The position numbers and the translations under genes were made by a program. This document shows positions 1 through 9,790 of a stretch of 64,000 nt of DNA, in pieces. Within the stretch, counting starts at the first letter, position 1; every line of letters starts with the position of its first letter. This DNA is from Marinomonas sp. SBI8L (GTDB lineage: Bacteria > Pseudomonadota > Gammaproteobacteria > Pseudomonadales > Marinomonadaceae). The notes beneath the pieces are model-generated. The model worked only from the letters and a program-made list of their open reading frames with translations. It did not search any database and was not told the DNA's origin. The DNA lies in NCBI RefSeq assembly GCF_001624705.1, contig NZ_JSEO01000007.1, positions 223,624-287,623 of the forward strand. Reading direction: 5' to 3'.

Positions 1-246
1 AGAATATCTTGGCCAAGTTGCAAGTAGCTGGAATCTAGTTTGATACCTGTCAAAATGCTGCTTATGGATAAAAATAAAGAGGTATCTTTATGGTTAGCAG
101 CATTGACGGGGGAGCTCAATAAACTAAGGGGAAGGCTGGTCGCACTCGCTGCGAGAGCCATCCCTTTTAGCGCTGAGCGTCGAGAAAGAGGCGAGCTTAT
201 CTTGGGCATGTACACTTCCTTTTACATTACACAAAATGAAATTAAA
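1..246. other. left-edge region without a confident gene
   Basis: No convincing long gene is visible. The first 40 bases could be the end of a plus-strand gene entering from the left: two frames stop, at about 38 and 43. An open frame of 78 codons from 40 has no ribosome-binding site and no recognisable family. A 10-codon frame at 90-122 has a very good AAAGAGG box seven bases upstream. A GC-richer stretch at about 125-180 can fold, with a short palindrome CTCGCTGCGAG. What this stretch does cannot be told from the window. Confidence 0.4.
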
Positions 247-269
247 ACAGGGAGTCCCTGTACTTTTTT
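247..269 (+). terminator. intrinsic terminator at left edge
   Basis: A perfect six-base-pair stem (ACAGGG, loop AGT, CCCTGT) is followed two bases later by six T residues. The orientation ends a plus-strand transcript coming from the left. It abuts the stop codon of the convergent diguanylate cyclase gene. Confidence 0.7.
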
Positions 270-1983
270 ATACTGAGCTATTAAGCCTAAAAGTCTCCTG
301 TTGAGCTAACTTTACCTGACTGCGCCCATTGTTCTTCGCTTGGTAAAGCGCACTGTCAGCATCTTTAATCAGGTGCTGTATATTTGACTCAGGCTCAGGG
401 ACGCAGGCCGCAACGCCCATACTTAAAGTGACTATTTGATGAGGATTTTGCAAATGGGGCAAACCCGCTTCAATGATGATATTTAATAGGTGGTCTGCGA
501 TTGCTAAACAGCTGGTTTGATCTTTCATTGGGAGTAGAATAATAAACTCTTCCCCACCATAGCGGGCTATAATGTCAGTGTTTTGATCAAGTTCTTGCTC
601 AAGTAATTTAGCAATTTTTAGTAGGCATTGATCTCCTGCGAGGTGGCCATAATAATCATTGTAAGATTTGAATAAGTCTACATCTAACATGATGATGCCA
701 ATCCAGTTGTTATAGTGCAGAGCGTGTTGCCACTTATCATTAGCCTCAGTAAAGAAGCGTCGTCTATTTGCAACCTGGGTTAATTCATCTGTTTCACTTA
801 ATGTCTGTAATTGATCATTAAACTGCATTAATTTTTGATTAGCTGCTTCTGTTGCTAAATGTGCTTTTTTAAGCTTTTCTTCGGCATCAATCCTTGCTTT
901 AACAAATACGGCAAATGCTTGAGCAATAAGGGCGATTTCATCATTGCCTTTTAGAGGTATTTCTACTTCTTGCCCCTTAACATGACATTGCATGGTGTTA
1001 CTCAGGTTATTAAGTCTACGTATGATATAAAAACGTATGAAGAAATAAGTAATACCTGTTAACAGTAGAAAAACAGCACTAAAAATAAATAAACGGGTGA
1101 TGGCTTGATTGACGACATTTTGATGGTTCGCACTGGCAGTTTGTGCCGCTTCTTTTAATGTCAAAAAGTAGTTATAGCTACTACCACTTAACCTTTGGGC
1201 GTGTAATCTAGCGGTTCTTGCAGCCGCAAGTGTTGCCCTGTGGCTTTTTTGCAGTGGCGTTTGTAGTGCAATCGTTTCTTTTAATAAAGGCTCTAATTGG
1301 TTTAAGAAATTTTGCTCTTTTGTTTGAGTTAACTTAAGGCTGGTTAATGAATTAAAAGAAGCTTGGCTTAACTGGCTAATTTTATTTAATTGCCCAAGGC
1401 TTTCTGTATTTAGGGCAAGGGAGGTGTAATTTAAAACAGCAAGTGCATGGAGGTAGAACTCAGGGTGGCTTGTTTTAATATCTTCTTCGATAAGCCATTG
1501 AGATAATAAGGTGAGCTTCTGTGTATTCTCTTGTTTATCAAAGATGAGCTTTTGTTCTTGCAAAAGGCTTAACTCTAAATGTTTCAAACTTTTAAAGAAG
1601 GGAACTTGTAGTTTATCTATTTTATCTAACTGAGCGGCATCCATTTCAGCATTAGAGTTTAGCTTTTGTCTTACGTTCTGATAAATAGCCACTAAGCTTT
1701 GATTTAAAACTTCCTCATTAGAAATGCTTCTATCACTACTAATGAGTTGTTCGATTGCTTGTGCCGCAATCACCTCAGCATCCCTTGCTAATTCAGCCGC
1801 ATTCATCGCACTTTCAAAATGGTCACCGGATAGGGCTTTAAATTTCTCAGCCTGTTCTGCCAAGGTGTTAATGCTCATATAACTGGCGACAAGATAGAAA
1901 CCAAGTACAACAAACAATACAAGGTTCAGGCGAAAGCTAATATGCTTAAATTTGTTTGACTTCAATGTCTGGTCAATCTTCAT
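268..1983 (-). CDS. membrane-bound diguanylate cyclase (GGDEF) with periplasmic sensor region and HAMP
   Basis: Predicted inner-membrane enzyme making c-di-GMP from two GTP. Of 571 residues, a first membrane helix lies at about 19-37, a mostly helical periplasmic region at about 38-296, a second helix at about 297-317, a HAMP-like linker to about 370, and the GGDEF domain at about 405-560. The active-site motif is GGEEF at 476-480, an accepted active variant. The inhibitory I-site RxxD just upstream reads QNTD, so product inhibition through that site is unlikely. The gene starts 25 bases after the stop of a periplasmic binding-protein gene on the same strand, so the two are probably co-transcribed. 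The periplasmic part is not a family I can name. I infer, but cannot show, that the binding protein feeds signals to it. Confidence 0.88.
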   Translation of the reverse strand: MKIDQTLKSNKFKHISFRLNLVLFVVLGFYLVASYMSINTLAEQAEKFKALSGDHFESAMNAAELARDAEVIAAQAIEQLISSDRSISNEEVLNQSLVAIYQNVRQKLNSNAEMDAAQLDKIDKLQVPFFKSLKHLELSLLQEQKLIFDKQENTQKLTLLSQWLIEEDIKTSHPEFYLHALAVLNYTSLALNTESLGQLNKISQLSQASFNSLTSLKLTQTKEQNFLNQLEPLLKETIALQTPLQKSHRATLAAARTARLHAQRLSGSSYNYFLTLKEAAQTASANHQNVVNQAITRLFIFSAVFLLLTGITYFFIRFYIIRRLNNLSNTMQCHVKGQEVEIPLKGNDEIALIAQAFAVFVKARIDAEEKLKKAHLATEAANQKLMQFNDQLQTLSETDELTQVANRRRFFTEANDKWQHALHYNNWIGIIMLDVDLFKSYNDYYGHLAGDQCLLKIAKLLEQELDQNTDIIARYGGEEFIILLPMKDQTSCLAIADHLLNIIIEAGLPHLQNPHQIVTLSMGVAACVPEPESNIQHLIKDADSALYQAKNNGRSQVKLAQQETFRLNSSV

Positions 1984-2008
1984 GGTTCACTCGTTGGTGA
2001 GGGTGAGA

Positions 2009-3046
2009 TTATTTAAAAATGGGTGCATAGAGTATGCCACCTTGAGTCCAAGGCTGATTGATACCTCTCTCTATGCCTACTCTTGAGTTGATACCAAAAT
2101 GGCGATTGTATATCTCACCGTAATTTCCGACTGCTTTTATGGCTCTATAGGCCCATTGGCTATCTAGGCCAAGTTGTTCACCTATATCACCTTTTTTACC
2201 AAGTAGATTTTGTATTTCTGCATTCTTGGCCAAAGCGAGTGCTTGATCTATGTTGTTGGCATTAATGTTTTTTTCTTCTGCGAGTATTAGGGCATGAACA
2301 ACAGCGCGTATGATTCGACTCCATTGATCATCATTATTTCGTACCATGGGGCCAATAGGTTCTCGGGAGATGGTATCTGGCAGTAGGCGATAGTTTTCCG
2401 GCTTATCGGTACGGTTTGCACGATTTGTGGCAAGGTTCATACGATCAGCTGTATAAGCGTCACAGGGTCCACCTCTGAAAAAGCTATCGCCATTTGAGAA
2501 AAGGACTTTAGTATTTAGTTGCCTGCTTTCGATAAGGTCGACTAGGTTTTGGTGAGTACTAGTATTTTGAGTGACACACACGGTTTTATTATCTAAATCA
2601 TCAAGGGATTGAATATTCGTTGCTGAACGAACAATAAAACCTTGGCCGTCAAATAAATAAACGGCGGGAAAATCTAACTGATAATCACTTTCTCTTGAAT
2701 GAGTCCAAGTCGAGCTATACATGACCACATCTGTTTTTAATTCGAGAAGCGTTGTAAAGCGACTCGTAGCTCCCACTTCAATGTAATTAACAAATTCTTG
2801 GTTTTTTAAGACGGCAGCTGCGGTAGCACGGCAAAAATCAACATAAAAACCTTGCCATTGACCTTCAAGATTAATCGCGCTTCTTGCTGGGTCGTCGGGG
2901 AAAACACCACAGTTAAGATCGCCACGATTTTTGACTTTATCTAAGGTCGATTGTGGGGAATCCACAGCGGATGCATGCAAAGAGGAGGCAGTAAACAAAA
3001 TAAGTAGAGCGAGGTAATAATCCATTTTTCCCAGTATTAACATCAT
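2009..3046 (-). CDS. periplasmic amino-acid-type solute-binding protein (AapJ/BztA-like)
   Basis: A secreted binding protein of 345 residues resembling the general L-amino-acid binding proteins AapJ/BztA of ABC importers. An N-terminal signal peptide is visible (hydrophobic stretch from about residue 10, ending near HASA at about 24-27). The family opening CGVFPDDPA follows, then two lobes and four cysteines that could form disulfides. No ABC permease or ATPase gene lies beside it. Its only operon partner is the diguanylate cyclase 25 bases downstream. This suggests a sensing rather than a transport role, comparable to NspS-MbaA in Vibrio cholerae, where a binding protein controls a c-di-GMP enzyme. 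Ligand identity is unknown. The start could also be an internal ATG at residue 8, directly before the signal peptide. Confidence 0.82.
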   Translation of the reverse strand: MMLILGKMDYYLALLILFTASSLHASAVDSPQSTLDKVKNRGDLNCGVFPDDPARSAINLEGQWQGFYVDFCRATAAAVLKNQEFVNYIEVGATSRFTTLLELKTDVVMYSSTWTHSRESDYQLDFPAVYLFDGQGFIVRSATNIQSLDDLDNKTVCVTQNTSTHQNLVDLIESRQLNTKVLFSNGDSFFRGGPCDAYTADRMNLATNRANRTDKPENYRLLPDTISREPIGPMVRNNDDQWSRIIRAVVHALILAEEKNINANNIDQALALAKNAEIQNLLGKKGDIGEQLGLDSQWAYRAIKAVGNYGEIYNRHFGINSRVGIERGINQPWTQGGILYAPIFK

Positions 3047-3422
3047 GACTCTTATATAATTATTTCATAAAGTAAGTGGATACTAACGCATATTTAAGAG
3101 TTTTTAAATGCGAATTTAAGTTTTGTGGCTTGAATTTATACCTTAAAAAATCGCATATTTTGAATCACTAAGCTTGAAACTGAACATATTTACAATTAGC
3201 TGAGGTTTTAGCGAAAGATTTTAATCTTTAGAATGAAAAATATTTAAAAATTAAAGCGATATTTCAGTAACTCATTTGAGCTTTGCAAAATATAAATCTA
3301 ATTTATCTTTGTATTCACAAGACTATATTCACAGTGCAATTTCTGGGACAATAGGGCCCTTAGAAATGTTTCAAATAGCAGCTAGTTTTCTATGGAAAAC
3401 AGCAAATCAGGCACAGTTAATC

Positions 3423-5717
3423 ATGATCAAAAAACACAAGAGCGCAGCTAATCTATTTTCATACCCACAATACTGGGCTGAATGTTATGGAATAGCCCCA
3501 TTCTTACCCACAAGCCGCGAAGAAATGGATCAACTTGGTTGGGACTCTTGTGATGTTATCTTGGTAACGGGTGATGCCTATGTTGACCATCCAAGTTTTG
3601 GTATGGCGGTTATGGGTCGTTTGCTTGAAAGGCAGGGCTATCGTGTTGGTATCATTGATCAACCCAATTGGCGCAGTGCTGAAGATTTTCGCCGTTTAGG
3701 TGAGCCTAATCTTTATTTTGGTGTGACCGCAGGCAACATGGACTCTATGATTAACCGTTATACGGCCGATTTGAAAGTTCGAAACGATGATGCTTATACC
3801 CCTTATGGTGCTGGTGGTAAACGCCCTGATAGAGCGGTAATTGTTTATTCTCAACGTTGTAAAGAAGCTTTCTCAAATGTACCTGTCATGATTGGTGGTA
3901 TAGAAGCGAGTTTACGCCGTATTGCTCAATATGATTATTGGAGTAATGAAGTGAGGCGCTCTGTTTTAATAGATTCAACAGCCGACATCTTACTCTACGG
4001 CAATGCAGAAAGAGCTATAGTTGAAGTGACTCATGCTATTGCTGCCGGTAAAAAAATGTCAGAGATCAGTGACATTCGCGGTACAACTGTGGTGCTTAAT
4101 ACTCCTCCTGGTGGTTGGACTGAACTTGATTCAACCCGTGTCGATTGGCCCGGTAAAATCGATAAGATTTATAGCCCATATGAATATATTCCCGAAGGTA
4201 AGTGTCAGACTGACGAGGAAGAGTCTGATGTTATGCCGATCCGTGTTATTCCTGCACCACTTGGTCGTAAACAGAAATTAGACCCAGCTAAAACTTATGT
4301 GCGATTACCTTCCTTCGAAAAGGTCTCGAAAGATCCTGTGTTATATGCACATACATCGCGAGTTTTACATTTAGAATCTAACCCGCATAACGCACGAACT
4401 TTGGTGCAAAAGCACGGTAAAAAAGAGATATGGGTTAACCCACCACCAATTCCTCTGTTGACTGATGAAATGGATGGCGTATTTGATTTACCTTATGCCC
4501 GTGTGCCTCATCCAAAATATGGCAAAGCTAAGATTCCAGCCTACGACATGATTAAAACCTCAATTAATATCATGCGTGGCTGTTTTGGAGGTTGTACCTT
4601 CTGTTCAATTACTGAGCATGAGGGGCGTGTTATTCAAAGTCGTTCACATGAATCTATTTTGAACGAAATTGAAGACATTAAGCAAAAGGTGCCTGGTTTT
4701 ACTGGGCATATTTCAGATCTTGGTGGACCGACTTCTAACATGTATATGCTTAATTGTAAGAGTGATGAAATCCAAGCCTCTTGTCGTAAGCTATCTTGTG
4801 TTTACCCGACAATTTGTGAAAACCTAATTACAGATCATAGCCCAACTACCCAGCTATACCGTAAAACACGTGCTGTTGAAGGCGTGCATACTGTCTCTAT
4901 TGCCTCTGGCTTACGTTATGACTTAGCAGTAGAAGATCCTGAATATGTTCGTGAACTGGTTACTCATCATGTGGGTGGCTTGTTAAAGATTGCACCAGAG
5001 CACTCTGAGACGGATACCTTGGCGAAGATGATGAAGCCGGGCATGGGAACCTACGACAGATTCAAGCGTATGTTTGATAAGTATTCAAAAGAAGCAGGTA
5101 AAAAACAGCATCTCATTCCTTACTTTATAGCAGCTCACCCTGGCAGCGATGACAAGGACATGTTGAGTTTAGCCCTTTGGCTCAAACAAAATGATTTCAA
5201 GCCAGATCAGGTACAAACCTTCTATCCTTCGCCTATGTCATTGGCAACGGCCATGTACCATTCTGGTAAGAACCCGTTAAAAGCGGTGACTTATAAGAGT
5301 GAAGATGTGGTGACAATTAAAGAAGCTGAGCAGCGAGTAGTGCAAAAAGGCTTCTTGCGTTATCACGATCCTGATAACTGGTCAGCGTTACGTAAAACAT
5401 TGCGAGCAATGGGTCGTGGTGACTTGATTGGTGATGGCGTTAATAAATTGGTGCCTGGCGAAGAAAGGGATAAACAAGTTTCCCGTCGACCTAAAAAGGC
5501 AAAACCGGGTCAAGCAACGGGCGCATCCCATTCTAGTAATAGACCAACCATGGCAAAGAATGCAGCGAAAGCAAAAGCTAATCAAAAAGCGGATAAAGCC
5601 AATGGTAGAGGAGAGTCTCGTCCTGCTAAACCTGCAAGTGCTGGTAAAAAGCCAAATGCGTCAAGGCCTTCTCAGCAAAAATCAGGGAATCGCAAGCCTA
5701 AACGTCCAGGCCGTTAA
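3423..5717 (+). CDS. ygiQ: YgiQ-family radical SAM protein
   Basis: Belongs to the YgiQ (UPF0313) radical SAM family, whose reaction is not established. The N-terminal B12-binding-like part contains the strongly conserved [14 protein letters not shown] stretch. The radical SAM cluster cysteines are at C387, C391 and C394 (CFGGCTFC). From about residue 680 a low-complexity tail rich in Lys, Ala, Pro and Ser closes the 764-residue protein. The frame is open from a TTG at 3276, but similarity to family members begins only around the ATG at 3423, so I place the start there; the extra 49 residues look like translated intergenic DNA. The gene stands alone and ends in a terminator at 5735. Confidence 0.88.
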   Translation: MIKKHKSAANLFSYPQYWAECYGIAPFLPTSREEMDQLGWDSCDVILVTGDAYVDHPSFGMAVMGRLLERQGYRVGIIDQPNWRSAEDFRRLGEPNLYFGVTAGNMDSMINRYTADLKVRNDDAYTPYGAGGKRPDRAVIVYSQRCKEAFSNVPVMIGGIEASLRRIAQYDYWSNEVRRSVLIDSTADILLYGNAERAIVEVTHAIAAGKKMSEISDIRGTTVVLNTPPGGWTELDSTRVDWPGKIDKIYSPYEYIPEGKCQTDEEESDVMPIRVIPAPLGRKQKLDPAKTYVRLPSFEKVSKDPVLYAHTSRVLHLESNPHNARTLVQKHGKKEIWVNPPPIPLLTDEMDGVFDLPYARVPHPKYGKAKIPAYDMIKTSINIMRGCFGGCTFCSITEHEGRVIQSRSHESILNEIEDIKQKVPGFTGHISDLGGPTSNMYMLNCKSDEIQASCRKLSCVYPTICENLITDHSPTTQLYRKTRAVEGVHTVSIASGLRYDLAVEDPEYVRELVTHHVGGLLKIAPEHSETDTLAKMMKPGMGTYDRFKRMFDKYSKEAGKKQHLIPYFIAAHPGSDDKDMLSLALWLKQNDFKPDQVQTFYPSPMSLATAMYHSGKNPLKAVTYKSEDVVTIKEAEQRVVQKGFLRYHDPDNWSALRKTLRAMGRGDLIGDGVNKLVPGEERDKQVSRRPKKAKPGQATGASHSSNRPTMAKNAAKAKANQKADKANGRGESRPAKPASAGKKPNASRPSQQKSGNRKPKRPGR

Positions 5718-5734
5718 TTGATATTGAGTCGAAT

Positions 5735-5760
5735 AAAAAAGCAGCCTAGGCTGCTTTTTT
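5735..5760. terminator. bidirectional intrinsic terminator between ygiQ and lldR
   Basis: A symmetric hairpin built on GCAGCC/GGCTGC, with six A residues before and six T residues after. It can end both the plus-strand ygiQ transcript and the minus-strand lldR transcript. Confidence 0.85.
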
Positions 5761-5784
5761 GTGAATAGGATTAATTTTGAGGGC

Positions 5785-6531
5785 TTATAGTAATAAATTT
5801 GCTTGCTTTAGGGCTCTTTGCCTGCGGGATTCAAGTCGGCTTACTTCAAGTAATATGTCCTCAACATACGACAGATGTTCATGGATAGCGAGTTTAGCCA
5901 CATTACCGTCGCCTGTCATAATGGCATTATAAATACTTGTATGCTGTTGCATGACCATTTCTCTTGCTTCGCTGTGTTGAAATAAATAATTCAGATTGGC
6001 AGCGATACTTTGTGACAACATTTGAAATAGCGCTCGCATAGTATGTAGCATTACAGCGTTATGGGCGCATTCGGCAATGGTTAAATGAAATGCAGCGTCT
6101 TTTTTAGCTTCTAATTCAGGTAGGCGCATATTGTGTGCTTGCACTAAATCTTCATAGGCTGCAGTCAATTTCTGTTTATCTTCATCTGTGCTTCTTATCG
6201 CAGCATAGTAAGTGGAGATGCCTTCTAATGCGTCCCTAAATTCTAGTAAATCATATCTAAATTCATCGTGTTCTGATAAGGCTTGTAATAAAGGGTCTCT
6301 CAGATCGCTGCCTAGTGTTTCACTGATGTAATTACCGCCCCCTTGGCGACTAACAACCATGCCTTTTGCTTTTAAGTTTTGAATTGCCTCTCTTAAAGAA
6401 GGGCGGGAAACTTTAAAGCGCTCAGCTAACTCTCTTTCTGGAGGTAGCCTGTCTCCAGGTTTAAGTACACCTTCAATCATCATGCTTTCAAGCTCTTTGG
6501 TGATTTGATCAGAGATTTTTAAGCCTGCCAT
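5785..6531 (-). CDS. lldR: FadR/GntR-family regulator, LldR/PdhR-like
   Basis: A 248-residue transcription factor: winged-helix DNA-binding domain at residues 1-75 (PPERELAERFKVSRPSLREA is the recognition region) and a helical FCD effector domain at about 90-235. The sequence is closer to PdhR than to enterobacterial LldR, as is usual for LldR of pseudomonads. It is divergent from lldD, whose product oxidises L-lactate to pyruvate, so it is expected to control lactate use. The intergenic region carries ATTGGT-N3-ACCAAT palindromes, the operator type known for PdhR. The effector is presumably lactate or pyruvate. No lactate permease gene is adjacent, unlike E. coli lldPRD. Confidence 0.85.
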   Translation of the reverse strand: MAGLKISDQITKELESMMIEGVLKPGDRLPPERELAERFKVSRPSLREAIQNLKAKGMVVSRQGGGNYISETLGSDLRDPLLQALSEHDEFRYDLLEFRDALEGISTYYAAIRSTDEDKQKLTAAYEDLVQAHNMRLPELEAKKDAAFHLTIAECAHNAVMLHTMRALFQMLSQSIAANLNYLFQHSEAREMVMQQHTSIYNAIMTGDGNVAKLAIHEHLSYVEDILLEVSRLESRRQRALKQANLLL

Positions 6532-6568
6532 TTGTATTTCCTAAACTGCGTTTGATGATATCGACAAA

Positions 6569-6582
6569 TTGGTAATACCATT
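6569..6582. promoter_or_regulatory. putative LldR/PdhR operator near lldR start
   Basis: TTGGTAATACCATT contains the palindrome TGGT-AAT-ACCA and lies about 38 bases before the lldR start. It matches the core of the PdhR-type operator and suits autoregulation. Confidence 0.6.
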
Positions 6583-6674
6583 TAATGGTTCTGTTTAATC
6601 GATTTTAGCTTTCAGGCTCTTAAATATCTAGTGCTTGATAAAATTTCTACAATATGGAATAAAGAGATTAACTA

Positions 6675-6698
6675 ATTGGTAATATTGGTAATACCAAT
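6675..6698. promoter_or_regulatory. putative LldR/PdhR operator upstream of lldD
   Basis: Positions 6684-6698 form the perfect palindrome ATTGGT-AAT-ACCAAT. An additional ATTGGT half-site lies at 6675-6680, nine bases (about one helical turn) upstream. The site fits the known PdhR-family operator and lies about 190 bases before the lldD start. With the site at 6569 it makes a two-operator arrangement, which could allow looping as described for E. coli lld. Confidence 0.7.
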
Positions 6699-6891
6699 TA
6701 AATGTTTTAATTCAAAAATTTCAATATATTTGGTTGTTTGAATTATTTGCCATGGATGAGTGTGCTTATGTAGTGCTGGCTATTTTCAAATGTTTGGAAG
6801 AAAACCGTCATCTATTAAATTGTGGTGATGTATTACTGCTGAGTGTTTGATGTTTTTATCATTTTTCATATTAAAGCGAGAGGTTGGTCCT

Positions 6892-8031
6892 GTGATTATT
6901 GCGTCTTCAACAGATTACCGTAAAGCAGCAAAAGCGAAATTACCCCCATTCTTATTTCACTATATAGATGGTGGTTCCTATGGCGAGCATACGCTTAGAA
7001 GGAATACACAAGATCTCGCTGATATCGCGTTAAAGCAACGTGTTTTAAATGATATGTCTGAATTGGATTTAAGTTCTGAGCTGTTTGGCGAAAAGCTGGA
7101 TTTGCCGATTACTTTGGCACCAGTTGGTTTAACTGGTATGTATGCAAGGCGAGGAGAAGTGCAAGCCGCAAAAGCAGCGGACAAAAAAGGCATTCCTTTT
7201 ACTATGTCGACGGTATCTGTCTGCCCAATCGAAGAGGTCGCACCAAGTATTGAACGACCTATGTGGTTTCAACTTTATGTCCTAAAAGACCGCGGCTTTA
7301 TGAAGAATGCATTAGAGCGAGCTAAGGCGGCTGGTGTCACTACCTTAGTGTTCACTGTGGATATGCCTGTGCCGGGGGCCCGTTATCGGGATATGCATTC
7401 AGGAATGAGTGGTGCTAATGCTCCCATTCGACGTGTGCTTCAAGCTATGTGCCATCCTGAATGGGCGTTGGATGTGGGGTTGTTGGGTAAGCCTCATGAC
7501 CTTGGAAACATTTCAACCTATCGAGGTGAAGCGACCAAGTTGGCTGATTATATTGGTTGGTTAGGTGATAACTTTGATCCTTCTATTTCATGGAAAGATT
7601 TACAGTGGATTCGAGATTTTTGGGATGGGCCAATGGTTATTAAGGGGATTCTGGATGCTGATGATGCTAAAGATGCAGTGAAATTTGGAGCGGATGGCAT
7701 CATAGTATCTAACCATGGTGGGCGACAGTTAGATGGTGTGTTATCCACAGCTAGGGCATTACCAAGTATCGCAGATGCGGTAAAAGGTGACGTTAAGATT
7801 TTGGTGGATTCAGGGATTCGTAATGGCTTAGATGTTGTCAGAATGCTGGCATTAGGTGCAGATGCGACTATGTTAGGGCGCTCGTACATTTATGCTTTAG
7901 CAGCAAAAGGGCAGTCGGGAGTTGAGAATCTTATTGATCTTTACGAAAAAGAAATGCGTGTTGCTATGACATTATGTGGTGCTAGCAAGTTAAGTGACCT
8001 TAGCAGAGACTCATTGGTGAACTTAAAATAA
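6892..8031 (+). CDS. lldD: L-lactate dehydrogenase (FMN, respiratory)
   Basis: FMN-dependent, membrane-associated oxidation of L-lactate to pyruvate with electrons passed to the quinone pool. The sequence follows E. coli LldD almost throughout (SDYRxAA-like opening, [36 protein letters not shown]). The catalytic base histidine falls at H275. A GTG at 6892, preceded by GAGAGG with normal spacing, gives an N-terminus that aligns with the family. The ATG 45 bases upstream adds 15 hydrophobic residues and has no Shine-Dalgarno, so it is not used here. Length 379 residues. Probably controlled by the divergent LldR through the palindromes in the 360-base gap. Confidence 0.95.
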   Translation: MIIASSTDYRKAAKAKLPPFLFHYIDGGSYGEHTLRRNTQDLADIALKQRVLNDMSELDLSSELFGEKLDLPITLAPVGLTGMYARRGEVQAAKAADKKGIPFTMSTVSVCPIEEVAPSIERPMWFQLYVLKDRGFMKNALERAKAAGVTTLVFTVDMPVPGARYRDMHSGMSGANAPIRRVLQAMCHPEWALDVGLLGKPHDLGNISTYRGEATKLADYIGWLGDNFDPSISWKDLQWIRDFWDGPMVIKGILDADDAKDAVKFGADGIIVSNHGGRQLDGVLSTARALPSIADAVKGDVKILVDSGIRNGLDVVRMLALGADATMLGRSYIYALAAKGQSGVENLIDLYEKEMRVAMTLCGASKLSDLSRDSLVNLK

Positions 8032-8328
8032 ATCTTTCTTTTTGTCTTAGGCTTATTGGATTGAGGCATTGTAAAAGTGATGATATAACCCTTAGTAATT
8101 GTTTTTCTTAAATTTATGAGTAGTGTGTTTGCTTGTAAGGGAAATATTCAAACCATTGCGGGATAATCAGATGGTGAGAGTAGGACTAAAGCGCAGGGTA
8201 AGGTATTATGGGCAGGATTTAAAATTGTTAAGCAAGTGCCTAGCAATTGATAACACTGGATTATTATCACTTTCGGCCTAGATCATCTTTATTGTAATTG
8301 GCTGGAAATACGACATTGAGAAAATTTT

Positions 8329-9531
8329 ATGATCATTAAACCAAAGATTCGCGGATTTATTTGTACGACAACACATCCAACAGGTTGTGAGTTGAATGTT
8401 AAAGAGCAAATTGAATTTACTAAAAACAAGGGCGAAATCAAAAACGGTCCGAAAAAAGTTTTAGTAATTGGTTCTTCTAGTGGTTACGGTTTGGCGTCAC
8501 GTATTACAGCTGCGTTCGGTTCTGGCGCTGCAACTTTAGGTGTTTTCTTTGAGAAGCCTGCAACTGAGAAAAAGACAGGGACAGCAGGTTGGTACAACGC
8601 AGCTGCCTTTGATAAGTTTGCAAAAGAAGAAGGCTTATACGCTAAAAGTATTAATGGCGATGCCTTCTCAAACGAAGCGCGTGAAAAAGTTATTGAAACA
8701 ATCAAAGCTGATTTAGGTCAGGTAGATATGGTTGTTTACTCTCTTGCCTCTCCAGTGCGTAAGCTGCCTGAAACAGGTGAAGTGATTCGCTCTGTACTTA
8801 AGCCAATTGGTGAAACTTATCGTGCGACTGCAATTGATACGAATAAAAACACCATTATTGATGCTGAGGTAGAGCCTGCAACAGAAGAAGAAATTGCCGC
8901 TACTACGACTGTTATGGGTGGGCAAGATTGGGAGTTGTGGATGTCAGCGCTTGAAGAAGCTGGTGTTCTGGCTGACGGCGCACGTACCGTTGCATACTCT
9001 TATATTGGTTCAGAGATCACTTGGCCTATCTACTGGCATGGTGCGCTAGGTAAGGCTAAGGAAGATTTGGATCGCGCTGCAAATGCAATTAATACGCGTC
9101 TTGCTGTTAATGGTGGTGGTGCGAATGTTGCTGTACTTAAATCTGTTGTGACTCAAGCATCTGCCGCAATTCCAGTGATGCCTTTGTACCTAGCAATGGT
9201 ATTTAATGTTATGCGTAAAGAAGGCATCCATGAAGGTTGTATTGAACAAATTCAGCGTATGTTCTCTGAGCGTTTATACAATGATCTTGATCCTGCTGCC
9301 AATGTTGATGATGCTAATCGTCTACGTTTGGATGACCTTGAGCTACGTGAAGACGTACAGTCTGCTTGTCGTGAATTATGGCCAAGTATTACAACTGAAA
9401 ACTTGTTTGAAAAAACAGACTATCAGCTGTACAAAGATGAATTTTTGAAACTATTTGGCTTTGGTGTTGAAGGTGTTGATTATGACGCTGATGTTGCACC
9501 AGAAGTTGAGTTTGACGTTATTGACTTGTAG
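8329..9531 (+). CDS. fabV: enoyl-ACP reductase FabV
   Basis: NADH-dependent trans-2-enoyl-ACP reductase completing each cycle of fatty-acid elongation. The 400-residue length, the opening [15 protein letters not shown] and the glycine-rich cofactor loop [12 protein letters not shown] identify the FabV/TER family. The catalytic Tyr-X8-Lys is present as Y235 and K244, the same numbering as in characterised FabV enzymes. FabV is known to be insensitive to triclosan, unlike FabI. The gene stands alone behind a 297-base gap and is closed by a terminator at 9607. Confidence 0.95.
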   Translation: MIIKPKIRGFICTTTHPTGCELNVKEQIEFTKNKGEIKNGPKKVLVIGSSSGYGLASRITAAFGSGAATLGVFFEKPATEKKTGTAGWYNAAAFDKFAKEEGLYAKSINGDAFSNEAREKVIETIKADLGQVDMVVYSLASPVRKLPETGEVIRSVLKPIGETYRATAIDTNKNTIIDAEVEPATEEEIAATTTVMGGQDWELWMSALEEAGVLADGARTVAYSYIGSEITWPIYWHGALGKAKEDLDRAANAINTRLAVNGGGANVAVLKSVVTQASAAIPVMPLYLAMVFNVMRKEGIHEGCIEQIQRMFSERLYNDLDPAANVDDANRLRLDDLELREDVQSACRELWPSITTENLFEKTDYQLYKDEFLKLFGFGVEGVDYDADVAPEVEFDVIDL

Positions 9532-9606
9532 TTTTTGAGATAAGTCGTCTAACTAAGTAGTTTAGGTTTATAGTCTAGATTAATAATTTAGATCAAAGTT
9601 GAACTA

Positions 9607-9638
9607 TAAAAAAGCCGAGCCAAGTGCTCGGTTTTTTT
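9607..9638 (+). terminator. intrinsic terminator after fabV
   Basis: Stem CCGAGC/GCTCGG extended by A and T residues, small loop CAAGT, then a run of seven T residues. Confidence 0.85.
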
Positions 9639-9790
9639 ATGCCTGATATAACCTTGTAAAATTAAAAATAACCTTGTTCTTGAGTAATATTTAAAAGAGT
9701 CGATAAATTAAGGTTAGAGTTTATCTATTGGTGAGGTACACTCAATAGAGTCATTTAGTTCTTTGATCAATTATTTTGGGCGAGGGTTTT

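Noticed and set aside
40-276. 78-codon open frame at the left edge
   Set aside because: No ribosome site, no recognisable domain, and it runs through the terminator hairpin at 247-269.
3276-3422. N-terminal extension of the YgiQ-like protein from TTG 3276
   Set aside because: The 49 added residues have no family similarity and no ribosome site; the conserved protein begins at the ATG at 3423.
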